From positions 744,001 through 808,000 of the forward strand of contig CAWGVW010000002.1 of the NCBI GenBank assembly GCA_963826145.1: 64,000 nucleotides of DNA, given 5' to 3'. The position numbers were made by a program, and so were the translations under genes. Shown here in pieces: positions 44,979-52,758 of this stretch (its first letter is position 1; the number at the start of each line of letters is the position of its first letter). Source of the stretch: JBGPLJ01 sp963826145. GTDB lineage: Bacteria > Pseudomonadota > Gammaproteobacteria > Steroidobacterales > Steroidobacteraceae. The notes under the pieces were generated by a model. That model ran no database searches, was not told the origin of the DNA, and worked only from the letters and a program-made list of their open reading frames with translations.

Positions 44979-46613
44979 CTATTTCGTCCAGGTCCGGCCG
45001 AGCGTCTTCAGCTTCTCCTTCCAGCCGACGCGTTCATCGGAAAGCGCGTCGAGGAAATCGGCGAGCCGGCGCGATTTCACAATGGTGTAGAAGGTCACGG
45101 CGGTCGTGAGTCCAAGAGCGACCAGGAAAAAGACAATCCGCCAGCTGAGTGGGCGATCGGCGTCGGCAATCAGGTTCATGCCGAGGAAGCCCGTCGCCAC
45201 GGTGCCTATCAGGCCGAAGATCGTGACGACCGTGAGCCTCAGGATGGTGTTCGCCTGGCGACGCACGCTGTCGGTGTCGAGGTATTCGTTCATGTCTTCG
45301 ACCTCGGCCCGCACCTCCTCGTAGATTTCGTCGGTGCCGAGCTGGCGCGTCAGGCGCCTGAAAATGTCGCGGGCGATCGCCTGGTTCGACACCTCGTGGA
45401 ACCAGTAGCGGTGGGTGAAGCGCAGGAAGATCTCCATCGCAAAGCGAATTGCGCGCTTGAACTGCCGCACGGAGTTGAGATCGTCGATCTCGAGGCGGTT
45501 CATCGCGACCGCAAGCTCGTCCGACATCGAAACGAGCGCCGCCTTGTGGAAGTGCGCGATCAGGAACAGCAGGAAGTACTGGTGACGGAACTGCCCCATC
45601 ATTCCCGTTTCGCGGCCGGCGAAGAAATAATCGTCGCCGCTCCCTACCACGGCGAGGATCTGGCCAGTGCAGATGAGCCGCGTATCGCCCGAGAATGCGG
45701 CGCCGGACCGGCCCCAGAAGCGATCGTCGCAGTACTCGGCCTCGAAGCTCTCGAGGTACCGATTGGAGTACGGCGCCGCTTCGCGCTCGCCCGGCCGGGT
45801 TCCGAGCCCAAGCCGCGCAAAGTCCCCGCGCGACATGCGCGTTGGATCGTCGACCGCAAGGTACGCCATGATCGGCATGCGGTAGTACTCCAGCTGCCGG
45901 TAGCGCAAGGGGCCCACCTGGCCCGGATACTCGAGAATGAGTGGCTTCAGCAGATACTCCCAGTGCGAGGCGATTGCCGGCGAGCGGTACTTCTTCACGT
46001 GCTCGAGATACTTCGAGCGCGCGTCGTAGTCCGAGGCCGCGAGCACATTGCCGCTCGCGTCCAGCCATTCGACGCTGCGCGAGCAATTGCCGCCGCGCAG
46101 CTGCGCGTCCCAGAACGCCGGGTAGGCGCGGCCGAAGCGAAAGAGCGTGTCCTGCACGCGGTCGAGCGTCAGGTTGTCCGCATGCAGTTCGAACGCGAGG
46201 ATCGCGATGTCGGCGTCGAGGAAGAAGTAGAGGTCCGCGTGCGACACCGAGAATTCGACCTGCTGGCCGTCGTCGTAGGTGACCCGCGTTTTCGCGATGT
46301 CCGTACGGCGAAAGACGTGAATGCTCGGCTCGCCGTGCCGTTGCGAGGCCTCCTGTCCGACGGTCGAGCCGTAGAGGAAGCGCTGCACGTACGGCAGGAA
46401 GGTTACGAACTCCTTGTAGTGGCGTTCCTGGAAGACCTGCGGATCACCGTAGAGCTCGTCGCGGACGTTGCGCCAGGGGTTCGTGCCGCCGCATTCGCCA
46501 AGCGCTTCCCAGTGCCTCTGCACCTGCACGCCGGCCTTGAGCGGCATGAGCTGCACCGGCCAGAGCACGATCTGGCGGAAGTGGCGGACGATGGTGGGCG
46601 CGACGTCGGTCAA
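44979..46613 (-). CDS. CorA-like membrane protein with a large novel N-terminal domain
   Basis: 544 residues. Only the C-terminus is recognisable: helical stretch RRQANTILRLTVVTIFGLIGTVATGF, the GMN motif of CorA channels (FLGMNL), and a second membrane helix. The CorA MPE loop is not seen. The first 400 residues are cytoplasmic, rich in aromatic residues (YYRMPIMAYLAVDD, HQYFLLFLIAHFHK), and match no family I know. The frame opens with TTG at 46613, inside the edge of an inverted repeat, so the true start may be further in (for example Met23). Confidence 0.7.
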   Translation of the reverse strand: MTDVAPTIVRHFRQIVLWPVQLMPLKAGVQVQRHWEALGECGGTNPWRNVRDELYGDPQVFQERHYKEFVTFLPYVQRFLYGSTVGQEASQRHGEPSIHVFRRTDIAKTRVTYDDGQQVEFSVSHADLYFFLDADIAILAFELHADNLTLDRVQDTLFRFGRAYPAFWDAQLRGGNCSRSVEWLDASGNVLAASDYDARSKYLEHVKKYRSPAIASHWEYLLKPLILEYPGQVGPLRYRQLEYYRMPIMAYLAVDDPTRMSRGDFARLGLGTRPGEREAAPYSNRYLESFEAEYCDDRFWGRSGAAFSGDTRLICTGQILAVVGSGDDYFFAGRETGMMGQFRHQYFLLFLIAHFHKAALVSMSDELAVAMNRLEIDDLNSVRQFKRAIRFAMEIFLRFTHRYWFHEVSNQAIARDIFRRLTRQLGTDEIYEEVRAEVEDMNEYLDTDSVRRQANTILRLTVVTIFGLIGTVATGFLGMNLIADADRPLSWRIVFFLVALGLTTAVTFYTIVKSRRLADFLDALSDERVGWKEKLKTLGRTWTK

Positions 46614-46711
46614 ACAGGTACCGGGATTGGACTATTGGGGATTTCGCCGTGCGATCTTATGCGTCGCGTCGGATTTGCGAAATCCCCAATAGTCCAATCC
46701 CGGTACCTGTT
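46613..46711. repeat. Perfect 35-bp inverted repeat
   Basis: Arms 46613-46647 and 46677-46711 are exact reverse complements with a 29-base spacer. Arms contain CCGGGATTGGACTATTGGGG. Unrelated in sequence to the element near 39.2 kb but of the same size class. It fills the gap between two minus-strand genes and abuts the apparent start of the CorA-like gene. Confidence 0.9.
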
Positions 46712-46747
46712 GGCCGGTCGCCCGGTCGCGAACAGCGCGAGGGGTGC

Positions 46748-48412
46748 CTAGGTTCCGGCGAGTTCGACGTTTTCGCGTAGTGCCTCGGACGCCAGGGACG
46801 GAGTGAGCACGTTGTTCCAGCGCAGGTCGCCCCGTTCGGCGCCGCTGAAAAAGCGCGAATGGTTGAGGCGCTCCATGATGGCGTCGAGATTCGACTGCGG
46901 GTCGATGATGGTCTTCCAGGTCGCGATGAGTTTCTCGACCGTTGCCGGAGTCGACGCCATGTTCGTATGGAACGTGGTGGGCGGCACCGGGGTAATCAGG
47001 ATGAGGAGAGTTTCCATGCGGTGAGCGCGCGTGGATTGCTTGAACATGAGGTTGACGACGGGCACGTCGCCGAGTCCCGGTGTCTTGGAAAAGGTCGAAT
47101 CCTCGACGTTCTCGGAGAGCGCGCTCAATACGAGCGTTTGACCGAACTCGACCTCCGCGGTCGCGTCCACCAGCTGCTTGAACGTGGTCAGCGACTCTTC
47201 GAAGGTCCCGATCTCCTGGCGCGACAGGAACGAGCGCGAGGCATTCACGCGAAAGGTCACCTTGTTGCCGACAATTGTTTCCGGCGCGACCTTCAGGCCG
47301 ACACCGACATCGATCGGCTGCAAGGTGCCGAGATTCACGCCGCTCACCTTCACATTGATGGTGCGGCCGGCGAAGAACTCCGATTGCCGCCCGAGATAGG
47401 CGGTGAGCGAAGGGCGGGCCAGCACGTGATAGTACTGTCCGGAGTCATTGAACAGATTCAGGCTGTACGTAAGCTGCGGCACGCTGATCGTCGATGTGAT
47501 CGAGCGATTCGAGCTCCAGATGCCGCCCGAGCTGCGGTTGGCGTTGTAGACGTTGCTGTAGCCGTACTGCGCGCTCAGACCATCGAACAGATTCACGCCC
47601 CGGCTCTTCGTGTCGAGAACCGAACTCAAGATGATGACGACGTCGACCACAACTTGATTGATGGCCGCCTCGGCCGCGGGCGCCGTTGCACCATTATCGG
47701 CTGGCAGCGGCTCGCTCTGAGCGACTCGAATATCGCGGGCCACCTCGTTGACGCGTCTTACAGTCAGGTGGTCCTTCGGATTGGCGCGGGCATAGCGGGC
47801 CGCGAGCTCGCTTGCCGCCGGGTCTGCCGTCGCGGCGGCTGCAAATGCCGCAAGGCGTTGCACTTCCGGGTTTTCGGGTTTGAGCTTCGCCGCCTTCTCG
47901 GCTGCAAGTTGTGCCGTCAGTGAGTCGCCGGCATAGTAGGACGCGACTCCAAGGCCATAGAAACCCTCCCAGCGATTGGGCTGATCGCGCACCGCGCGGG
48001 CGAGCGTCGACTGCGCGCCGGAATAGTCACCGTCGTCGAGCTGCTGATAGCCGAGATAGAGGTTCGCCCAGTAATCGCCCGGCGCGAACTGCGCGGCGTT
48101 TTGAAAACCGACCTTGGCAAGATCAAGGTCGGAGCGTTCGCCGTGACGGCCAATCTCGGAGTAGGCGAGTCCGTTCAGGAACTGTAGCCGCGGATTGCGC
48201 AGATCTTCGCGCAGGGCCGTGTTGAAGGCTTGCTGGGCAACGGCCCATTTGCCTTGCGACCCGGCCTTGTAGCCCGCGAGCAGCGCCGTGTTGAGCGCAC
48301 CATCGGCCTGCAACTCGAGCGGCGCATCCTTTCCGAGGGCGGCAAGTGCAAGCAGCAGGCCAAGCGCCGTCGCCGCGGTTCGGGATCGGATAGTAGTTGA
48401 CTTGCCGGGCAT
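46748..48412 (-). CDS. TPR-secretin protein
   Basis: 554 residues. Signal peptide (about 1-27), four TPR-like helical repeats (about 40-205; for example GKWAVAQQAFNTALREDLRNP and GDYSGAQSTLARAVRDQPNR), then a secretin-type channel domain (about 290-510) ending with TPGLGDVPVVNLMF and ETLLILITP, the usual secretin close. No N0/N1 domains or pilotin site are visible. Secretins form outer-membrane channels; none of the usual partners (ATPase, pseudopilin, platform) is in the window. Its upstream region carries the shared promoter element, back-to-back with that of the next gene. Confidence 0.85.
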   Translation of the reverse strand: MPGKSTTIRSRTAATALGLLLALAALGKDAPLELQADGALNTALLAGYKAGSQGKWAVAQQAFNTALREDLRNPRLQFLNGLAYSEIGRHGERSDLDLAKVGFQNAAQFAPGDYWANLYLGYQQLDDGDYSGAQSTLARAVRDQPNRWEGFYGLGVASYYAGDSLTAQLAAEKAAKLKPENPEVQRLAAFAAAATADPAASELAARYARANPKDHLTVRRVNEVARDIRVAQSEPLPADNGATAPAAEAAINQVVVDVVIILSSVLDTKSRGVNLFDGLSAQYGYSNVYNANRSSGGIWSSNRSITSTISVPQLTYSLNLFNDSGQYYHVLARPSLTAYLGRQSEFFAGRTINVKVSGVNLGTLQPIDVGVGLKVAPETIVGNKVTFRVNASRSFLSRQEIGTFEESLTTFKQLVDATAEVEFGQTLVLSALSENVEDSTFSKTPGLGDVPVVNLMFKQSTRAHRMETLLILITPVPPTTFHTNMASTPATVEKLIATWKTIIDPQSNLDAIMERLNHSRFFSGAERGDLRWNNVLTPSLASEALRENVELAGT

Positions 48413-48460
48413 GGATCGCGCCCTCTCTTGGCTAAGGCTGCAAGGGGTCTGTGCGAAGGA

Positions 48461-48483
48461 AACGATCCGCGCGCGAGGGTTGG
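48461..48483 (-). promoter_or_regulatory. Shared cluster promoter element (secretin gene)
   Basis: On the minus strand CCAACC, 13 bases, CGTT, with GGAT before CGTT. It lies 48 bases before the ATG at 48412 and back-to-back with the element for the plus-strand gene. Confidence 0.8.
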
Positions 48484-48500
48484 CTTAATCAAGCCGCAAA

Positions 48501-48523
48501 CCAATCTCCCTTGCCGGATCGTT
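48501..48523 (+). promoter_or_regulatory. Shared cluster promoter element (first helical protein gene)
   Basis: CCAATC, 13 bases, CGTT, with GGAT before CGTT; 42 bases before the ATG at 48566. Confidence 0.8.
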
Positions 48524-48565
48524 GTCCGTCCGCACCACCGAATGTTGCCGACGGGAGGGGTCGCA

Positions 48566-49135
48566 ATGAGATATTCGATCAAGAGACGCTTGCGCCATGC
48601 CCAAGCGATGGCGCTGCTGGTTAGCGTGGCTATTTGCAGCCCAGCTGCGTACGCGGCTGATGCCAGCACGATCGCATCGGCACAACAGGCATTCGCGCAA
48701 CAGGTGAAGGCCGTCTTGAGTCCAGCCGAACAGACCTGGCTTGCCAAGGAGGCACAGGTGACGTTGGCCGGCAAGACGATCTCATCGGCCGCTGTCAGGC
48801 AACAAGTCAGTACACATTTTGCCGCGCGGAAATTCGACGAAGCGACGATCGAAGCACTTGTCCTCGCGTTGCTCGTCGAAGTCGAATCGCAGGGCGCCGC
48901 CGATCAGAGATCGATCAAGAGCGCGATGAGCAAGGTCAAGGAAGCGCAAGAGGCGATCGCTGCCATGGATCGGCTCAAGGCGGCGCTTGATTCCCTGAGT
49001 GACACAAGCCAGCAATTGACCTTCGACCTGCAGCAGGGGATGCAGCGACTTTCGGAGGCCGCGACTGTGAAGTCAAACATTTCTGCGAAGGACGCCAGCA
49101 CCAAGGATGCGATCATCGGGAATATCAGGGGATGA
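48566..49135 (+). CDS. Small exported helical protein A
   Basis: 189 residues: signal peptide (about 1-30, ending AYAA), then almost entirely helical, Ala/Gln-rich with coiled-coil character. The stretch LSPAEQTWLAKEAQVTL, followed by a V-xx-xx-HF motif, parallels LSTADQAWIMQQARAAM in the next gene and LSAADQAWIAQQVRAEL in the gene at 58.5 kb, so the three are distant paralogues. No family recognised. ATG follows GGGAGGGG by 6 bases. Probably transcribed with the next gene. Confidence 0.8.
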   Translation: MRYSIKRRLRHAQAMALLVSVAICSPAAYAADASTIASAQQAFAQQVKAVLSPAEQTWLAKEAQVTLAGKTISSAAVRQQVSTHFAARKFDEATIEALVLALLVEVESQGAADQRSIKSAMSKVKEAQEAIAAMDRLKAALDSLSDTSQQLTFDLQQGMQRLSEAATVKSNISAKDASTKDAIIGNIRG

Positions 49136-49173
49136 TCCTGCATGAGTGCCAATTATTCCGCGGAGGCCGCGAC

Positions 49174-49830
49174 ATGCATTTGAAGGCACAGAGGTACTCG
49201 AAGCCCCTTGCATTGCTGGCAGTGCTCGCGCTTTGGGGTGGTCCGCTGTCGGCCGTTGAGACATCGGCCAGCGCCCATGCAACGCAGATCATGGCCACTC
49301 TTAGCACGGCCGACCAAGCATGGATCATGCAGCAGGCGCGTGCCGCAATGGCGAAAGCCTCCAGCGATCGCGACACGGCCAGGGCACTGGTGAATGCCCA
49401 CTTCGAGAGTTTTGTCGCGCGCCGCATCGAGGCCGCCAAGGCAAGAGCCTTGAAGGCGAATGACGATGCCCTCGTGAAGTCAGTCGAGGGTCTCGTCCTG
49501 CCGTCGTTTGAGGCTCTGTCTTTTGTCGTCTTGACGCAAACCGCGAAACAAGCGAACGACGAGCTGCGCATGGTCGTCGACACAATCAAACAGAACAATG
49601 AGACCGAGGCTGCGCTGCGCGCGATGCTGGCGGCGCTGCGCGAATCGCCGGATCCGTCTCTGCGCGACTTGCTCGACTCGGAACGCTGCCTGCTTACCCT
49701 CGAGACGCGATTGCAGGCCAAGACCGAGGAAACTCAGCAGCGGGCTGACGCCGCCGCCGCAGACGCATCTCAATCGTACGCACGCATCGTCAAGGTGATC
49801 GAGCAGATCATCGCGACTCTGAAAGGTTGA
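49174..49830 (+). CDS. Small exported helical protein B1 (paralogue of B2)
   Basis: 218 residues, same length as the protein at 58527. Signal peptide (about 1-28; LALLAVLALWGGPLSA), helical body with SAHATQIMATLSTADQAW, LKANDDALVKSVEGL, LLDSERCLLTLETRLQAK and the C-terminus YARIVKVIEQIIATLKG. One conserved cysteine (in SERCL). Family unknown; likely periplasmic, possibly a coiled-coil assembly. The ATG at 49174 follows CGGAGG by 8 bases and gives the same N-terminus (MHLK) as its paralogue. Confidence 0.82.
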   Translation: MHLKAQRYSKPLALLAVLALWGGPLSAVETSASAHATQIMATLSTADQAWIMQQARAAMAKASSDRDTARALVNAHFESFVARRIEAAKARALKANDDALVKSVEGLVLPSFEALSFVVLTQTAKQANDELRMVVDTIKQNNETEAALRAMLAALRESPDPSLRDLLDSERCLLTLETRLQAKTEETQQRADAAAADASQSYARIVKVIEQIIATLKG

Positions 49831-49865
49831 ACCAGTCTCATCCGATTGCGTTCGCTAGCGTAGGT

Positions 49866-49888
49866 CATCGTCTGTCACGAGGATCGTT
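49866..49888 (+). promoter_or_regulatory. Shared cluster promoter element, weak copy (exported protein C)
   Basis: The right half GAGGATCGTTCGTACGG is intact; the left half reads CATCGT in place of CCAAYC at the same 13-base spacing. It may have arisen with the segmental duplication. The nearest coding start in the right frame is the GTG at 49987, about 98 bases on. Confidence 0.5.
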
Positions 49889-49986
49889 CGTACGGGAGGG
49901 ACAGCGGCGCAGGTCAGCGGGTTAAGCCAAGATGCGGTCGGGACTCGTTTTATTGAGGATCACTTTGCGTCTCAGGTGGAAAGCTC

Positions 49987-51300
49987 GTGACAACGTCAAG
50001 TCGAAGAAACAATTCGTCGCTGCTGCGGTTTACTTCGATGACGCTGCGCGCAGCGATTACCGGGATGGCAGTCACCGTTACTGCTTGGGCGGCGACAGTC
50101 CCAGGTGTTGCCCCGCCAAAGCCCACCGACGTGCCTATACCACAGCCGACCTTACCGGCCGCTCTGACCGATCCGGCGATTACCGCGCCGGTCTTTACTC
50201 AGGCACCTTCAGGCACCGTTCTCCTTCCGGGCCGTGTGCCTGGAGGAAAACTGAAATTCGCGAGCAATGGGGGTCTGAATCCTCTGAAGTTCTCAGTACT
50301 CATACAACCTGCTCAATACCAGAGCTATTTCACGATCGTCGACGCCGCCACCGGTTTGCCGTTTGATGCCCTGGCCCCGAGCACAAGCGGCACCGATTTG
50401 CAGTCAGCCCTCAATCCAACCGCCGGTAGCCTCGCCTCAACGCGCCAGATGGCTTTGAAGTTCGCGGGACTCGCGATGACACAGGCGCTTCCTCAGAACA
50501 TCGACGTATTTCTTCACCTCACCGACGGCGCCGGTCGCCAGATCGAGAAATACTTCGGCGTGAAGCTCACGAACTCCTTTGGCATACCCGTTATCGATTC
50601 GATCGAGTGGCAAGGAATATCGACCGGATTTCCGGATCCGGATGGCCATCTGTACTTGCCGCAGGAAGACGTCCATGCGGTGAACGCGCTCCACGCCAAC
50701 ACGGAAACTCTTTACCTCATCAAACACCGGAACTTCCGGCTGAGCGAGCCCGGTTCGAGGCTCGAGTGCCGCTACCCTTCGGGTCTGCGATACCACTGCT
50801 ACGTATCGGAGCATGGTGCGACCCAAAGTCAGATCCTGATCTATGACCTGGGCGAAGGCACTGCGGTGACGGTGCAGTTGGTCAACGACTCCGGTGTCAG
50901 CACGACCGGCGCGGTCCCTTTCCGCGATCAGCTGACGATCTCGGCAACCGAGACCGAGGAGCTGAACAGTTCGGGCTTCGCAGTCGGGGAACGCGTCAAG
51001 ACGCACCCGAAATTTGCAAAGCCGTTTCTCGGTCACAAGAAATCGGACTGCGAGACGGTCTACCTTGTCTGGCAAAGCGTCAGCGGTGCCCATAATGTCC
51101 GTACCAATCAGATAGGCGATCTGGCATTGCGTTCCGTCGTGCTGAAATCGAGGCCCGACGCAGGTAGCGTGATCAGCAACAGCAATGCGCCTGAGTGGGA
51201 ATTGAACGTCGCGGGCGCGACCGGAGTGTCCTTCGACGTGGACTATGCGGCGACAGCGCGAGTGGGAAGGTGCTCGGAGCGAGTGATCACAGCGCCTTGA
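49987..51300 (+). CDS. Large exported protein C of unknown function
   Basis: 437 residues from a GTG start; an in-frame ATG at 50038 is possible. Long basic n-region, hydrophobic core (about 19-36), then a Pro-rich linker with PPKPTDVPIPQP. The next domain (about 70-190) has GGLNPLKFSV, NPTAGSLASTRQMALKF and LTDGAGRQIEKYF, which aligns by eye with GGVAPIEFSI, EKSAGTVEQAVRFKG and LDGHGKSVTTT of the protein at 52759. Four to five cysteines lie in the C-terminal half. No catalytic motif. Converges with the TIG-like gene. Confidence 0.75.
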   Translation: MTTSSRRNNSSLLRFTSMTLRAAITGMAVTVTAWAATVPGVAPPKPTDVPIPQPTLPAALTDPAITAPVFTQAPSGTVLLPGRVPGGKLKFASNGGLNPLKFSVLIQPAQYQSYFTIVDAATGLPFDALAPSTSGTDLQSALNPTAGSLASTRQMALKFAGLAMTQALPQNIDVFLHLTDGAGRQIEKYFGVKLTNSFGIPVIDSIEWQGISTGFPDPDGHLYLPQEDVHAVNALHANTETLYLIKHRNFRLSEPGSRLECRYPSGLRYHCYVSEHGATQSQILIYDLGEGTAVTVQLVNDSGVSTTGAVPFRDQLTISATETEELNSSGFAVGERVKTHPKFAKPFLGHKKSDCETVYLVWQSVSGAHNVRTNQIGDLALRSVVLKSRPDAGSVISNSNAPEWELNVAGATGVSFDVDYAATARVGRCSERVITAP

Positions 51301-51315
51301 ACAGGCGAGCAGCTG

Positions 51316-52662
51316 CTACTTTTTGGCGTCCTGCCACTCGTTTGCACTGATCGGCGCTTCCAGTTCGACGCTCATCAATTCGGCTCTCACCGACTTCGGG
51401 CTGTCGTGGTTACCCGAACATTTCATCAACACGTTGCGTATCGCATCGGCGGGCGGGGAGGATTCATTGTCGCGCTTCCAGCCCATCTGCCACTTGAGCA
51501 ACGGAAAAGCGTCGTCGTGCGACTTGATGTAGCAGCGTGGCGCGGATTTGCCCTCGCCATCGGAAGGGTCCGGGCCGCTCCATACCCAGGCATGCAGGTT
51601 GTACCCTGACTTCCAATTGCCGTTATTCAGGAGGAACACGTGCTGACAGTCCGATCCAATCGGGGTGTCGTTCAGGAACTGGCGGAATTTCGAGCCATGC
51701 TTTTCGTAACCGCAGACGAGCGGAGTGTTGGTCAGTGAACCGTCGAGCTCAAAGAGCTTGGAGGTCAGGAAATCGTAGGTATCGGTCACGACGAATTTCT
51801 TGCGACCGGAAGGCGAAGGCATTTGCGGTGCGAGCAGTGCAACTTCACGAACGTCGTTGGGCTCGTCGCGATACCGAACCTGCATATGCATTGTCACATC
51901 GCAGAATTGCTCGCCGTTCGCCTTGAAGGTTGCGATCTGTATGTGCTGGAAGTTCAATTCCTGGCTGCCGCGCACTCCACTCTCGAAGGTTTGCGGATCG
52001 TCCGCAATTGGAAACGGGTTGCTGGCCGACACCGGCTGGTCGGACTGCGTGTCCATGTGCGGATACGGCCCGAAGGCGCATGCAGATGAATCAATAGCAT
52101 TCGTAGAAAGGCCGATGATTTCATCGCCGGGGACTGCCATGAAGCGCATCTGGTATGTCGCAGCCCAACTCAGGCCTTCCTTGGTCGGTGCCGATATGCG
52201 CGAAGCGGACATGAATCGCGGTGCCTGCGTCGGCCAGCGCGGCAGGATGCGATATTGCTCATTGAGCATGCGCACGTGGCCACCCGTGTTGTACACGGCC
52301 AGGGGTCCCTGAAAGTAGGAACCCGAGGACCAGTCACCCAAACGCGCGACGACCCGGGTCGCGGACTTTTCCACCAGAGTCAGCAGGTTTCCGTGGTAGC
52401 TGACTTTCACCGTGGCCGGATTGAAACCCTGGCCCTCGATCGTAATGAGCCCGTGATCGACATTGCCCACCGTGGGCTCCCATCGCGTGACCGTTGGAGC
52501 AGGCGGCAGGTTGGATGTGTCCGGCGTCGCTTGCCGCACGGCCTGCGTCGCGCTCTCTATCGCCGGTTGGGGCGGGTCCACGCCTGCAACCGCCGGCGTG
52601 AGCGGGATCAACGTAAGCCACGCTACGACGCCGTGCGTTTTCGGCTTAAGGGTCTGTGTCAT
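51316..52662 (-). CDS. Exported protein with an IPT/TIG-like domain
   Basis: 448 residues. Signal peptide (about 1-26, ending AVAG). Residues about 45-120 look like an IPT/TIG Ig fold (VTRWEPTVGNVDHGLITIEGQGFN pattern, within limits of reading by eye). The C-terminal half has a KFVVTDTYDFLTSKLF segment and paired cysteines that resemble the NTxDL module of its neighbours. The ATG at 52662 is preferred because the TTG at 52707 lies upstream of the promoter element. The ATG is then only 10 bases from the -10-like CGTT, so the mRNA may be almost leaderless. Confidence 0.72.
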   Translation of the reverse strand: MTQTLKPKTHGVVAWLTLIPLTPAVAGVDPPQPAIESATQAVRQATPDTSNLPPAPTVTRWEPTVGNVDHGLITIEGQGFNPATVKVSYHGNLLTLVEKSATRVVARLGDWSSGSYFQGPLAVYNTGGHVRMLNEQYRILPRWPTQAPRFMSASRISAPTKEGLSWAATYQMRFMAVPGDEIIGLSTNAIDSSACAFGPYPHMDTQSDQPVSASNPFPIADDPQTFESGVRGSQELNFQHIQIATFKANGEQFCDVTMHMQVRYRDEPNDVREVALLAPQMPSPSGRKKFVVTDTYDFLTSKLFELDGSLTNTPLVCGYEKHGSKFRQFLNDTPIGSDCQHVFLLNNGNWKSGYNLHAWVWSGPDPSDGEGKSAPRCYIKSHDDAFPLLKWQMGWKRDNESSPPADAIRNVLMKCSGNHDSPKSVRAELMSVELEAPISANEWQDAKK

Positions 52663-52672
52663 GACAACCAGA

Positions 52673-52695
52673 AACGATTGAGCCAGCCGGATTGG
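52673..52695 (-). promoter_or_regulatory. Shared cluster promoter element (TIG-like gene)
   Basis: Minus-strand CCAATC, 13 bases, CGTT. Its CCAATC forms one arm of the perfect palindrome GATTGGCTTGTAAGCCAATC (52690-52709); the other arm is the left half of the divergent element. Confidence 0.8.
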
Positions 52696-52703
52696 CTTGT
52701 AAG

Positions 52704-52726
52704 CCAATCTCGATAGCTGGTTCGTT
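52704..52726 (+). promoter_or_regulatory. Shared cluster promoter element (gene at 52759)
   Basis: CCAATC, 13 bases, CGTT (preceded by GGTT), 32 bases before the ATG. Confidence 0.8.
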
Positions 52727-52758
52727 CGGTGATCTGGGTATTCGACAAGGGCAGGCTC

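Larger units (their letters stand above)
49150..49920. repeat. Segmental duplication, copy 1
   Basis: Covers the helical gene at 49174-49830 and its downstream leader. Its counterpart lies at about 58.5-59.27 kb on the same strand. The gene products are clearly homologous and the leaders share GAGGATCGTTCGTACGG or close forms plus AGGGACA. The sequences have diverged substantially, so the duplication is old. Confidence 0.8.

Noticed and set aside
45396..46751. 451-codon plus-strand frame opposite the CorA-like gene
   Set aside because: Arg/Glu/Val-rich shadow. The minus-strand frame has a sensible membrane end with GMN, so that one was kept.
49932..50366. Plus-strand frame starting with ATGCGG just after the weak promoter copy
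   Set aside because: Position parallels the start at 59273, but the sequence has no signal peptide and soon becomes a shadow of protein C in another frame.
52663..52707. TTG start at 52707 for the TIG-like protein
   Set aside because: It would place the start codon upstream of the promoter element and add 15 residues before the signal peptide.
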